From the NCBI GenBank assembly GCA_900754445.1, contig CAAECW010000115.1, positions 1 to 6,872 on the forward strand: DNA of 6,872 nt. The letters are read 5' to 3'. A model generated the notes under the pieces. That model saw nothing but the letters and a program-made list of their open reading frames with translations. It made no database searches and was not told the DNA's origin. This document shows positions 1 to 4,945 of the stretch, piece by piece (the stretch's first letter is position 1; each line of letters opens with the position of its first letter). The position numbers were made by a program, and so were the translations under genes. Origin of the DNA: an uncultured Collinsella sp. (lineage in GTDB: Bacteria; Actinomycetota; Coriobacteriia; Coriobacteriales; Coriobacteriaceae).

Positions 1-709
1 CCTCCCTGCGCACGCCGACCGGCACGATGTCGCGGTAGATCAGCCGGTGCCTGCCGTCGCGCCACTCGTCGTCGTGGTAGTGTCCGAAGAACCACGTCTT
101 GAAGTCGAGCCGCCGGTCGATCTCGCCGAGGAAGTTCTGCAGCGGGTCGTCCTCGAAAGGACGGTTGCACTCCCAGCAGAGGTCGCCCGCCAGGTCGGCC
201 GGGGCCTCGTGCGTCACCACGTAGTCGACCTTCCAGCCGGCGGCATCGAGGTTGCGCCGGCAGCGTTCCATCTCGGTCTCGCTCGGCATCTCCTCCGGCC
301 ACCAGGACTTCCCCTCCTTGCGCCATTCCCTGTCATGGCTCGCGGCACCTCCCATGGCGAGGACGGTCGTCCCGGCGATATCGAAGACCTCGCCGCGCAT
401 CAGGTGCAGCACATGCGGGCGTGCGACGTGGACGCGCCCGCCGTTCCACTCGGTTTCGGGGAGTTCCGCCAGCATCCGGTGGTTCTCGTGATTGCCGTCG
501 ACGAAGCATGTCGTCCACGGCTTGGACTCGAACCAGTCGAGCCAGTAGCGGTCGGTGTTCGAGCCGTCCCACACGAATCCGAAGTCGCCGGCGACCACCA
601 CCACGTCGTCGCGCGAGAGCGTCCTGCCGTCCGGCCAGCTCTTGGAGGAGAAGCGGCTGGAGCCGTATTCGGCCCCTCCGTGCACGTCGCCCGTTACGAA
701 GATCGCCAT
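1..709 (-). CDS. Calcineurin-like metallophosphoesterase, C-terminus cut by window edge
   Basis: The minus-strand frame is open from the ATG at 709-707 to base 1, giving 236 residues without a stop. It begins MAIFVTGDVHGG. The metal-binding and catalytic motifs of the metallophosphoesterase superfamily appear in order: GDVHG (residues 7-11), GDFGF (41-45), GNHE (72-75), VVTHEAP (164-170) and GHYHDD (209-214). All ligands expected for a di-metal phosphoesterase are present, so it should be active on a phosphomono- or diester. The substrate cannot be read from sequence; the GDxHG/GNHE spacing resembles the protein-phosphatase/Ap4A-hydrolase side of the superfamily. No signal peptide is seen, so it should be cytoplasmic. 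Its ATG shares one base with the TGA of the upstream gene (TGATG at 711-707), implying translational coupling. The C-terminal motif has already passed, so the gene is probably nearly complete. Confidence 0.9.
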   Translation of the reverse strand, partial: MAIFVTGDVHGGAEYGSSRFSSKSWPDGRTLSRDDVVVVAGDFGFVWDGSNTDRYWLDWFESKPWTTCFVDGNHENHRMLAELPETEWNGGRVHVARPHVLHLMRGEVFDIAGTTVLAMGGAASHDREWRKEGKSWWPEEMPSETEMERCRRNLDAAGWKVDYVVTHEAPADLAGDLCWECNRPFEDDPLQNFLGEIDRRLDFKTWFFGHYHDDEWRDGRHRLIYRDIVPVGVRRE

Positions 710-1344
710 CAGTTCGCCCTCTCCCGCTTGTACGCGGCCAGCTCTCGCTCGACCTGTCTGTCGCCGGTCTGGTTGACCCACCACGGCCACTTGACGCGCC
801 CGCACGGCTCGCCGACGCCGGAGAACCATGCCCGCAGCTCGTCGAGGCTCACCGGTGCGCAGGCGTTGGCGTCCACGCCCACGTCGTAGCGGAGAAGCCC
901 CTGCTTCCGGTTGAACTCGTTGTACGCGCCGCCACTGCTGTGGATGTGCCCGTGCAGGTGCCAGCTGCCGTGCGACATGCTCTGCCAGTCGGCCATGGGG
1001 AAATGGCTCATGACGATCTTCTGCCCGTCGATCTTGAGCACGCAGATAGGCGGCTCGGTGATAAAGGCCCTGGAGACCGCGGGCTGCGTCCAATCTTTGT
1101 CGTGGTTGCCGGGCACCAGGTGAACCTTTTTGCATGTGATCTTCTTCCGCAGCCCGTAGGCGTCCTGCGCGGTCATCTTGAACGAGAAGTCGCCCAGGAT
1201 GTAGAGCTCGTCGTTCATGCCGACGCGCGCGTTGATGTTGGCGACGATCACCGAATTCATCTGTTGGATCGTTTCCCACGGCCGGTCGGTGAACTTGAGC
1301 ACGTTTTCGTGCCCGAAGTGGGTATCGCTGGTAAACCAAATCAT
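709..1344 (-). CDS. Calcineurin-like metallophosphoesterase, phage/plasmid type
   Basis: This 211-residue protein starts MIWFTSDTHFGHENV. The superfamily motifs are intact: SDTHFGHEN (residues 6-14), ILGDFSF (49-55), VPGNHDKDW (77-85), MSHFPM (112-117) and LHGHIHSSGG (130-139). This pattern is common in small phosphoesterases carried by phages and mobile elements. A metal-dependent phosphohydrolase is well supported, but the substrate is unknown. The start at 1344 was chosen because AAAGGAGA (1359-1352) sits seven bases upstream and the DTH motif begins at once. The frame stays open upstream to an ATG at 1422, but that would add 26 low-quality residues and bury the ribosome binding site. It is the first gene of a two-gene unit with a second, dissimilar phosphoesterase. 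No clear promoter was found in front of it; the closest upstream signal is a terminator-like hairpin. Confidence 0.92.
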   Translation of the reverse strand: MIWFTSDTHFGHENVLKFTDRPWETIQQMNSVIVANINARVGMNDELYILGDFSFKMTAQDAYGLRKKITCKKVHLVPGNHDKDWTQPAVSRAFITEPPICVLKIDGQKIVMSHFPMADWQSMSHGSWHLHGHIHSSGGAYNEFNRKQGLLRYDVGVDANACAPVSLDELRAWFSGVGEPCGRVKWPWWVNQTGDRQVERELAAYKRERAN

Positions 1345-1365
1345 TCTCTTGTCTCCTTTGTCGCT

Positions 1366-1400
1366 AAAAAACGCTCTCCTTCGACGGGGAAAGGAGACGT
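1366..1400 (-). terminator. Terminator-like hairpin before the phosphoesterase start
   Basis: On the minus strand TCTCCTT (1397-1391) pairs with AAGGAGA (1381-1375) around a nine-base loop. Three further pairs (ACG/CGT) form beyond a one-base bulge, and a run of T follows at 1371-1366. It could end leftward transcripts coming from the toxin gene. It could also act as a leader attenuator for the phosphoesterase pair. The plus strand also has a short T run after the stem (1402-1405), so some bidirectional function is possible. Confidence 0.5.
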
Positions 1401-1471
1401 ATTTTGAGCGACATGAGGCCATCTGCGCTCATGTGCTGAATCCAATCGTTCGGTGGTTTAGGTTCTGTACC

Positions 1472-1500
1472 CATTCCATGGCGGCGGGAACGGGTATAAT
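1472..1500 (+). promoter_or_regulatory. Candidate promoter of antisense/small RNA
   Basis: A perfect TATAAT box lies at 1495-1500. The hexamer 17 bases upstream (CATTCC, 1472-1477) is a poor -35 box, so the call rests on the -10 box and on the promoter-less terminator about 100 bases downstream with no plus-strand gene between. The flanking CGGGAACGGG (1484-1493) also occurs at 3852-3861 in the centromere-like array, perhaps by chance. Confidence 0.45.
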
Positions 1501-1506
1501 CGAAAT

Positions 1507-1603
1507 CGAAAGAAGCGGACCCCGCGCAGGTGGCTAACCAGATACGCGGGCGATGCGGATTTTCAGTTGCAAAGGCCGGGCTGCACTCCCGGCCTTATTT
1601 TTT
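1507..1603 (+). ncRNA. Putative antisense small RNA (type I antitoxin candidate)
   Basis: About 97 bases lie between the TATAAT box at 1495-1500 and an intrinsic terminator ending at 1603. No credible plus-strand coding sequence lies between them. The predicted RNA has a 5' stem (CCCGCG 1521-1526 with CGCGGG 1545-1550, with GGT/ACC able to pair inside), a short linker, and the terminator stem. The terminator overlaps the last codon and stop of the minus-strand toxin-like gene, so the RNA would be complementary to the 3' end and 3' UTR of that mRNA. This is the arrangement known for RatA against TxpA in Bacillus. The role is inferred from geometry only; an independent regulatory RNA is possible. 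Confidence 0.45.
1572..1603 (+). terminator. Intrinsic terminator of the small RNA
   Basis: AAGGCCGGG (1572-1580) and CCCGGCCTT (1588-1596) form a perfect nine-base stem around CTGCACT. TTTTTT follows at 1598-1603. The minus strand lacks a comparable T run after the stem, so the terminator is oriented for plus-strand transcription. Confidence 0.85.
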
Positions 1604-1750
1604 ACGCCGATGCTGGCGCTGCTCCCTTCCGTCGCGCACAGTCCGCGCGCGCCTCCGAATCCTGAACTGGATCTCGTACGAATCGAGAAACGTGACGATG
1701 AACGTGCCCACCGCCGCCAGGGCGGCGAGGGCTTCAAAGACCTTTGACAT
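1595..1750 (-). CDS. Small hydrophobic peptide, holin-like/TxpA-type toxin candidate
   Basis: This 51-residue protein begins MSKVFEALAALAAVGTFIV. It has one membrane segment (about residues 4-22) followed by a very basic tail (RIRRRAR at 30-36, ending HRRKK). The FEAL start followed by a short hydrophobic helix matches the general look of the putative holin-like toxins and TxpA-type peptides, which insert in the membrane; I cannot confirm family membership by search. The start is fixed by GGAGG (1763-1759), eight bases before ATG 1750-1748. The frame stays open to an ATG at 1822, but that upstream part has no ribosome binding site. The stop codon lies inside the terminator of the opposing small RNA, giving 3' overlap. 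A 12-bp GC palindrome (1778-1789) in the mRNA leader could fold ahead of the ribosome binding site. The tail is longer than in classic TxpA-like peptides. It could instead be an unrelated small membrane protein. Confidence 0.75.
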   Translation of the reverse strand: MSKVFEALAALAAVGTFIVTFLDSYEIQFRIRRRARTVRDGREQRQHRRKK

Positions 1751-1853
1751 AAGCGACACCTCCAAAGGAAAGCATCGCCCGCGCGCGGGAATCCGCCGCT
1801 GCGATTCTACCGCACGGGCCACCGCTGGAGACGTTCGTCGCCCTCAGATCGGG

Positions 1854-1882
1854 TTGCCGAAGGGGTGTAAAATAAATATATT
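1854..1882 (+). promoter_or_regulatory. Candidate rightward promoter, copy 1
   Basis: TTGCCG (1854-1859) and TATATT (1877-1882) are separated by 17 bases, a plausible sigma-70-type pair. It would start near 1889 and stop at the terminator ending at 1962, giving an RNA of about 74 bases. Confidence 0.45.
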
Positions 1883-1902
1883 GATAATATACGTCCTGTA
1901 AA
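1875..1902 (-). promoter_or_regulatory. Candidate leftward promoter for the toxin-like gene
   Basis: On the minus strand TTTACA (1902-1897) and TATATT (1880-1875) are separated by 16 bases. Transcription would start near 1867 and give a leader of roughly 117 bases before the ATG at 1750. In copy 2 the equivalent -10 box is degraded (TACAGT), so leftward activity should be specific to copy 1. Confidence 0.4.
1877..1891. promoter_or_regulatory. Inverted repeat, operator candidate (copy 1)
   Basis: TATATT-GAT-AATATA is a perfect 6+6 inverted repeat. It overlaps the -10 boxes of both the rightward and the leftward candidate promoters, so a bound repressor would silence both. The copy at 1984-1998 carries one change (TGTATT). 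The natural ligands to suspect are Rep (which has an HTH) or the HTH protein at 3943. Confidence 0.45.
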
Positions 1903-1962
1903 GGCGGAGCCTTAGCCCTCGGGGGCGGCCCTGATCTCGGGGTCCACGGCCCCGATTTTTTT
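1889..1962 (+). ncRNA. Putative short RNA mimicking the rep mRNA leader
   Basis: A transcript from the copy 1 promoter would run about 74 bases to the terminator ending at 1962. Its first 41 bases (1889-1929) would be identical to the 5' leader of rep mRNA made from copy 2 (1996-2036). No reading frame of note is present. It could be a decoy for whatever binds the rep leader, or simply a by-product of a duplication. Only the boundaries and identity are visible here; expression is inferred. Confidence 0.35.
1937..1962 (+). terminator. Intrinsic terminator between the two repeat copies
   Basis: TCGGGG (1937-1942) and CCCCGA (1950-1955) form a stem around TCCACGG, followed by seven T (1956-1962). 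It insulates rep from transcription started in copy 1. Its last two T are the first two bases of copy 2. Confidence 0.85.
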
Positions 1963-1989
1963 GCCGCAGGGGTGTAAAATAACTGTATT
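1961..1989 (+). promoter_or_regulatory. Candidate rep promoter, copy 2
   Basis: TTGCCG (1961-1966) and TGTATT (1984-1989) are 17 bases apart. The -10 box is weaker than in copy 1, as expected if basal rep expression must be low. Transcription would begin near 1996 and give a leader of about 62 bases. Confidence 0.4.
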
Positions 1990-2036
1990 GATAATATACG
2001 TCCTGTAAAGGCGGAGCCTTAGCCCTCGGGGGCGGC
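1961..2036 (+). repeat. Direct repeat copy 2, in front of rep
   Basis: This is the second copy, 107 bp downstream of the first, ending 21 bases before the rep start codon. The three differences fall in the AT-rich core and its edge. The last 48 bases (1989-2036), covering both leader hairpins, are identical to copy 1. That distribution suggests that the leader structures are conserved while the promoter/operator is allowed to drift. Confidence 0.95.
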
Positions 2037-2048
2037 TGGTATGGAGGG
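2008..2048 (+). promoter_or_regulatory. Structured rep leader with possible anti-Shine-Dalgarno
   Basis: The leader holds AAGGC-gga-GCCTT (2008-2020) and GCCC-tcgg-GGGC (2022-2033). CCCTC (2023-2027) in the second hairpin is also complementary to GAGGG (2044-2048), which overlaps the rep ribosome binding site. The two pairings exclude each other, so translation of rep could be switched by structure. The pairings are short and the switch is inference. Confidence 0.3.
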
Positions 2049-2057
2049 TGGTGTTCA

Positions 2058-3962
2058 GTGGCAGATCGCAAGAAGAAGCCCGAGCATGATGATGCCTGGT
2101 GGGCTGCCCAGCGCCATGCCTACATAGAGAAGAACGACATCCTTCTGTCCGACCATCCGTCCTGGGAATGGGTCAGCCCGTACGACTTCTGGCGGACCAT
2201 CTTCCCAGAGGGCTTCCTGCAGCCCCGCGGCGAGGAGGTTCCGTGGCACGAGAGGGGCGGTGGCCATCCCAACGGCATCGCCATTCAGATCACCAACAAG
2301 ATTAAGACGGTCAAGACCAAGACGGGCCGCAAGCGCGATGTCCCCGTGGTCGAACGGTTCACGCTGACCGATGACCTCGATGGCGTCATGGAGCGCGTCA
2401 TCGACTCGAACAGGAAGAACGAGTCCGTCTTCTGTGCACCAGTGTCGTTCTTCGGCAAGAGCCGCGTCGCCGCGAACGCCCGGTTCCTGCACGCGTTCGC
2501 GATCGACCTCGACGGCGTCGGCGTGCAGGAGCTGAAGAACATGCTGAAGCAGTTCCGCAACGGCCGTGACCCGGCGTTTGCGGCAGATAAGTGGGTGTCC
2601 CTCCCCCAGCCGACCTTCCTCGTGAACTCGGGTACGGGTTTCCACCTCTACTACGTGCTTGACCAGCCGATCCCGCTGGTGCCGCGTGTCGTGCCATTTC
2701 TGCAGGAGTTCAAGGCGATGCTCACGGACTACATCTGGCGCGATACCGTCTCGACGCTCGAGGAAGTCCAGCACCAGGGCATCTACCAGCCCTTCAGGAT
2801 GCCCGGTACGCCGACGAAGCTGAACGGCAAGACCGAGAGGTCGAAAATCAAGGATAAGTACGAGGCCGTGGCGTTCGTGCACAACGGCGAGGATGGGAAA
2901 CCTTGGCTCTGCAGCATGGATTACCTGCTCGGATACGCCGGCGTCCGCGGCGGCAAGGACCGCGCCGAATTCATAGAGCTCATGCGAACCGCCGGGCGGA
3001 CCCCCATCGAGCGCGCCAAGAAGCTCTGGCCGGAGTGGTACCAGGCGCGCATCGTCGAGGGCAAGGCCCCCGGGCGCTGGACCTGCAAGCGCGACCTTTA
3101 CGATTGGTGGCGTGGGGAGGTCGAGACGAAGGCCACCGACCACCACCGCTACTGGTGCCTCAATGTCCTGGCCGCCTACGCCAAGAAGTGCGGCATCCCG
3201 TACGATGAGTTGGAGACTGACGCGCTCGCGCTCGTGCCGACACTCGAGGGCCTGACGGAGCGCGAGGACAACCACTTCACCGAGGATGACGCACTCTCCG
3301 CGATTGGGGCGTACTACGACCCAATCATCCACAAGTTAACCCGCGAACGCATCGAGCGCCGCACGGCCATCGGGCTGCCAAAAAACAAGAGGAACGGACG
3401 TAAACAGGCCGTGCACTTGGCCAGGGCGCGGACGGTTCAAGAATTTGACGACCCGGATGGCGCATGGCGCAATAAGGACGGGGCCCCGACGAAGGCCGAT
3501 CTTGTTAGGTGCTATGCCGCGGAGCATCCCGACGCCAACCACAGCGAGATCGCCCGCGCCCTCGGCATTTCCCGCCCGACCGTCATCAAATGGCTGAAGG
3601 ATGTGCCGGAGGACGCCACCGAGCTGGAAAAATCGAAGCCGGACGATCTGTACGAGCTGTACAACCCCGCGATGGTCGAGCTCAGGGCAGCGCTCGACGA
3701 GTACTCGTCGAGCGCCAGCGACCGCGGGTACCTGAGCCCGCCGCAGTCCGCCATGACCAGGCTAGAGCTCGCGCAGAAGGCCATCGGCTGGGATACCGGT
3801 GTCGAGGAGTACTGGAAACGCGCCGACGCGGAGAACGGGAAACGGGAAAAACGGGAACGGGAAACGGTAAAATCATCGGGAACCGCCGTGAAACTTCCCG
3901 ATGTTTCCCGGGAAACATTCCCGATTGACGATAGGTTGAACAATGGGCATAACGAAGCGTGA
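2058..3962 (+). CDS. AEP-primase-like plasmid replication protein with HTH
   Basis: This 634-residue protein starts at GTG 2058 with GGAGG (2043-2047) ten bases upstream. Residues about 120-260 carry the signature of archaeo-eukaryotic-type primases found in plasmid Rep proteins: FAIDLDG (147-153, acidic metal ligands), SGTGFHLYYV (191-200) and QPFRMPGT (244-251). It would make primers and/or initiate replication at a nearby origin, probably in the repeat region just upstream. A helix-turn-helix follows at about 493-514 (ANHSEIARALGISRPTVIKW), suited to origin binding or autoregulation. The C-terminus (about 591-625) is lysine/arginine-rich and is encoded by the GGGAA(A)C repeat array, so those residues may reflect a DNA-level signal rather than protein function. 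The 3' end overlaps the next gene by 20 bases. A clear helicase P-loop was not seen. Prim-pol activity is inferred from motifs only. Confidence 0.85.
   Translation: MADRKKKPEHDDAWWAAQRHAYIEKNDILLSDHPSWEWVSPYDFWRTIFPEGFLQPRGEEVPWHERGGGHPNGIAIQITNKIKTVKTKTGRKRDVPVVERFTLTDDLDGVMERVIDSNRKNESVFCAPVSFFGKSRVAANARFLHAFAIDLDGVGVQELKNMLKQFRNGRDPAFAADKWVSLPQPTFLVNSGTGFHLYYVLDQPIPLVPRVVPFLQEFKAMLTDYIWRDTVSTLEEVQHQGIYQPFRMPGTPTKLNGKTERSKIKDKYEAVAFVHNGEDGKPWLCSMDYLLGYAGVRGGKDRAEFIELMRTAGRTPIERAKKLWPEWYQARIVEGKAPGRWTCKRDLYDWWRGEVETKATDHHRYWCLNVLAAYAKKCGIPYDELETDALALVPTLEGLTEREDNHFTEDDALSAIGAYYDPIIHKLTRERIERRTAIGLPKNKRNGRKQAVHLARARTVQEFDDPDGAWRNKDGAPTKADLVRCYAAEHPDANHSEIARALGISRPTVIKWLKDVPEDATELEKSKPDDLYELYNPAMVELRAALDEYSSSASDRGYLSPPQSAMTRLELAQKAIGWDTGVEEYWKRADAENGKREKRERETVKSSGTAVKLPDVSRETFPIDDRLNNGHNEA
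3835..3924. repeat. GGGAA(A)C array and parS/Noc-like palindrome (centromere candidate)
   Basis: Five same-direction sites of the form (A/T)CGGGAA(A)C lie at 3835-3843, 3842-3852 (with extra A), 3851-3858, 3857-3865 and 3876-3883. They are followed by a perfect 18-bp palindrome, ATGTTTCCCGGGAAACAT (3901-3918), flanked on both sides by TTCCCGA (3895-3901 and 3918-3924). Its 16-bp core TGTTTCCCGGGAAACA differs from the ParB site TGTTTCACGTGAAACA at two central positions. The inner TTTCCCGGGAAA equals the centre of the Bacillus Noc site ATTTCCCGGGAAAT. It lies inside the rep frame, just upstream of a candidate partition gene. A partition or nucleoid-associated binding site is the best reading. 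Confidence 0.7.
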
Positions 3963-4428
3963 AATAGCGTCTGAACTGGGTGTTTCAAAGCGCACAGTCG
4001 CGAACTACATCGAGAAGCTGGGACTGGGAAACCATGTTTCACGAAACGGGAACACCGATTTTCTCGATGACTTTGCCGCCGCGGCCATCGCCGACGCCCT
4101 GAAGAACCCCGGCAAACCGTCCCGCCAGCCAGCCGACGCGCCCGCTGCACCCGCCCCGGACTCCCTGGTTGACTCCCTGGCCGCCCAACTGGAAATCGAA
4201 CGGTCCCGCAACGCCGAGCTGATGGAGGCGCTTGCGGCCGAGCGCGACCGCGCCGCCCGCGCCGAGGCCGAGGCCAAGGCGCAACTCGCCGAGGCGAACG
4301 CCAGGGTCGCGGAGCTCGCCGGAAAGCTCGCATCGCTCGCCGAGCGCCAACAGGCGATCGCGGCCACGCCGTGGTGGCGCCGCGGCCGCATGGCCATGAA
4401 GCTGCTCGGGCCGGGGAGACAAGAATAG
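3943..4428 (+). CDS. HTH plus coiled-coil protein, single-protein partition factor candidate
   Basis: This is a 161-residue protein. Residues 3-26 form a helix-turn-helix (KREIASELGVSKRTVANYIEKL). A Pro/Ala linker follows (about 54-72). A long alanine- and charge-rich coiled coil spans about 73-140. It ends in a basic, Trp-containing tail (PWWRRGRMAMKLLG), which could be amphipathic. This order matches pSK1 Par-like plasmid segregation proteins, which work without a separate ATPase; family membership is inferred from architecture. The ATG at 3943 overlaps the rep stop by 20 bases, with only a weak AGG upstream, so coupling to rep translation is likely. The cluster of palindromic and half sites immediately upstream and inside its own 5' end (4026-4053) is the obvious ligand. 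It could instead be a transcriptional regulator of rep or an accessory origin-binding protein. Confidence 0.75.
   Translation: MGITKREIASELGVSKRTVANYIEKLGLGNHVSRNGNTDFLDDFAAAAIADALKNPGKPSRQPADAPAAPAPDSLVDSLAAQLEIERSRNAELMEALAAERDRAARAEAEAKAQLAEANARVAELAGKLASLAERQQAIAATPWWRRGRMAMKLLGPGRQE
4026..4053. repeat. Second cluster of GGGAAAC/GTTTC sites
   Basis: GGGAAAC (4026-4032), the inverted repeat GTTTC-ac-GAAAC (4036-4047) and ACGGGAAC (4046-4053) sit within the 5' part of the HTH/coiled-coil gene. TGTTTCAC (4035-4042) is a perfect parS half site, but the right half is two bases too close for a full parS. A further TGTTTCA occurs at 3981-3987. Together they extend the array at 3835-3924. Confidence 0.5.
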
Positions 4429-4430
4429 CG

Positions 4431-4467
4431 GGGCCCGCGAGTTTCTTAACGACTCGCGGGCCCTTTT
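4431..4467 (+). terminator. Strong intrinsic terminator after the rep/HTH unit
   Basis: GGGCCCGCGAGT (4431-4442) and ACTCGCGGGCCC (4452-4463) form a perfect 12-bp stem with a nine-base loop, followed by TTTT (4464-4467). It lies three bases after the TAG stop. The converging minus-strand gene ends at 4475, and the same stem may also slow transcription from that side, though that strand has no T run after it. Confidence 0.88.
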
Positions 4468-4474
4468 CGCTCGG

Positions 4475-4945
4475 TCACTCCTCGCCTGCCGGCCAGTAGA
4501 CCTCGCCGTCGACGTCGACGCGGTAGATTCCCAGGGTCGACGCCGCGATGTTGAAGAAGTCGAATGGATCCGCCGCGCGGTAGCCCTGCACCGCCAGCTC
4601 CTCGGGCATCGCCGCCAGGGCGCGGACGAACTGGCGCGAGTCTGAGGTCGTACGCGCCGCGGCCTCAGACGCCGCGGCGTACCCGCGCTCATCGCCGCAG
4701 GCGGCGGCGCGGCTGTCGAGTGCGTCGCCGGGATCGTCCTCAAGTGCCGACCATAGTTCGACTTTCAGGCCGTCAGGGGAGACGCCCAAGTATTCCATGG
4801 TGATCGCTGCGCTGCCGTCGGCTCTGGTGTAATAGCTCTCGATCCTGCCGCGGCGAACGAACCCGGCGAACCTTCCTCCGTCTGAGTAGGTTACGGGGCG
4901 CCCCGCCGTGTCACGCTCGGGCGCGTAATAGAGTTTCACGTTCAC
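4475..4945 (-). CDS. Unrecognised acidic 156-residue protein in the mob operon
   Basis: I do not recognise a family. The frame is 156 codons from GTG (4945-4943) and begins with the residues (M)NVKLYYAPERD. The first half is rich in aromatic and beta-forming residues (GGRFAGFVRRGRIESYYTR, ITMEYLGV, LKVELW). The middle (about 68-105) is Ala/Asp/Glu-rich and probably helical. The end has a second aromatic stretch (DPFDFFNIAAS, EVYWPAGEE). No membrane segment, signal peptide or catalytic motif is seen, and the net charge looks acidic. The GTG overlaps the stop of the upstream mobilization gene by four bases (GTGA) and has no Shine-Dalgarno of its own, so it should be translated by coupling and co-expressed with mobilization functions. 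It would enter a recipient early, given the inferred transfer direction, so an establishment or anti-defence role is conceivable but unproven. Confidence 0.72.
   Translation of the reverse strand: MNVKLYYAPERDTAGRPVTYSDGGRFAGFVRRGRIESYYTRADGSAAITMEYLGVSPDGLKVELWSALEDDPGDALDSRAAACGDERGYAAASEAAARTTSDSRQFVRALAAMPEELAVQGYRAADPFDFFNIAASTLGIYRVDVDGEVYWPAGEE

Larger units (their letters stand above)
1854..1929 (+). repeat. Direct repeat copy 1 (promoter/operator/leader block)
   Basis: This 76-bp block matches 1961-2036 at all but three positions (1860/1967, 1876/1983, 1878/1985). It begins TTGCCG, contains an AT-rich core and ends with two short hairpins, AAGGC-gga-GCCTT (1901-1913) and GCCC-tcgg-GGGC (1915-1926). 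The AT-rich core stands out sharply from the GC-rich surroundings. It may act as promoter/operator or as an unwinding/iteron element of a replication origin. Confidence 0.95.

Noticed and set aside
47..889. Long plus-strand frame opposite the phosphoesterases
   Set aside because: It is the antisense shadow of two genes with complete catalytic motifs and has no recognisable protein features or ribosome binding site.
1345..1422. N-terminal extension of the upstream phosphoesterase to an ATG at 1422
   Set aside because: The extra 26 residues cross the terminator-like hairpin and the strong ribosome binding site for the start at 1344, and add no motif.
1391..1434. Tiny plus-strand frame after AAAGGAGA (TTG at 1404, about ten codons)
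   Set aside because: The apparent ribosome binding site is the mirror of the minus-strand hairpin arm; no promoter or downstream gene makes a leader peptide meaningful.
1844..2071. Minus-strand frame with internally repeated peptide
   Set aside because: The peptide repeat simply reflects the 76-bp DNA direct repeat; no ribosome binding site and it spans a terminator.
2055..3332. 425-codon minus-strand frame opposite rep
   Set aside because: It is a GC-skewed codon shadow of the Rep gene, which has clear primase and HTH motifs; the frame reads as generic Val/Leu/Arg-rich sequence.
4932..4944. GTTTCACGTTCAC as another parS-like site
   Set aside because: Only the left nine bases match parS, the palindrome is not kept, and it stands alone at a gene start, so chance is likely.
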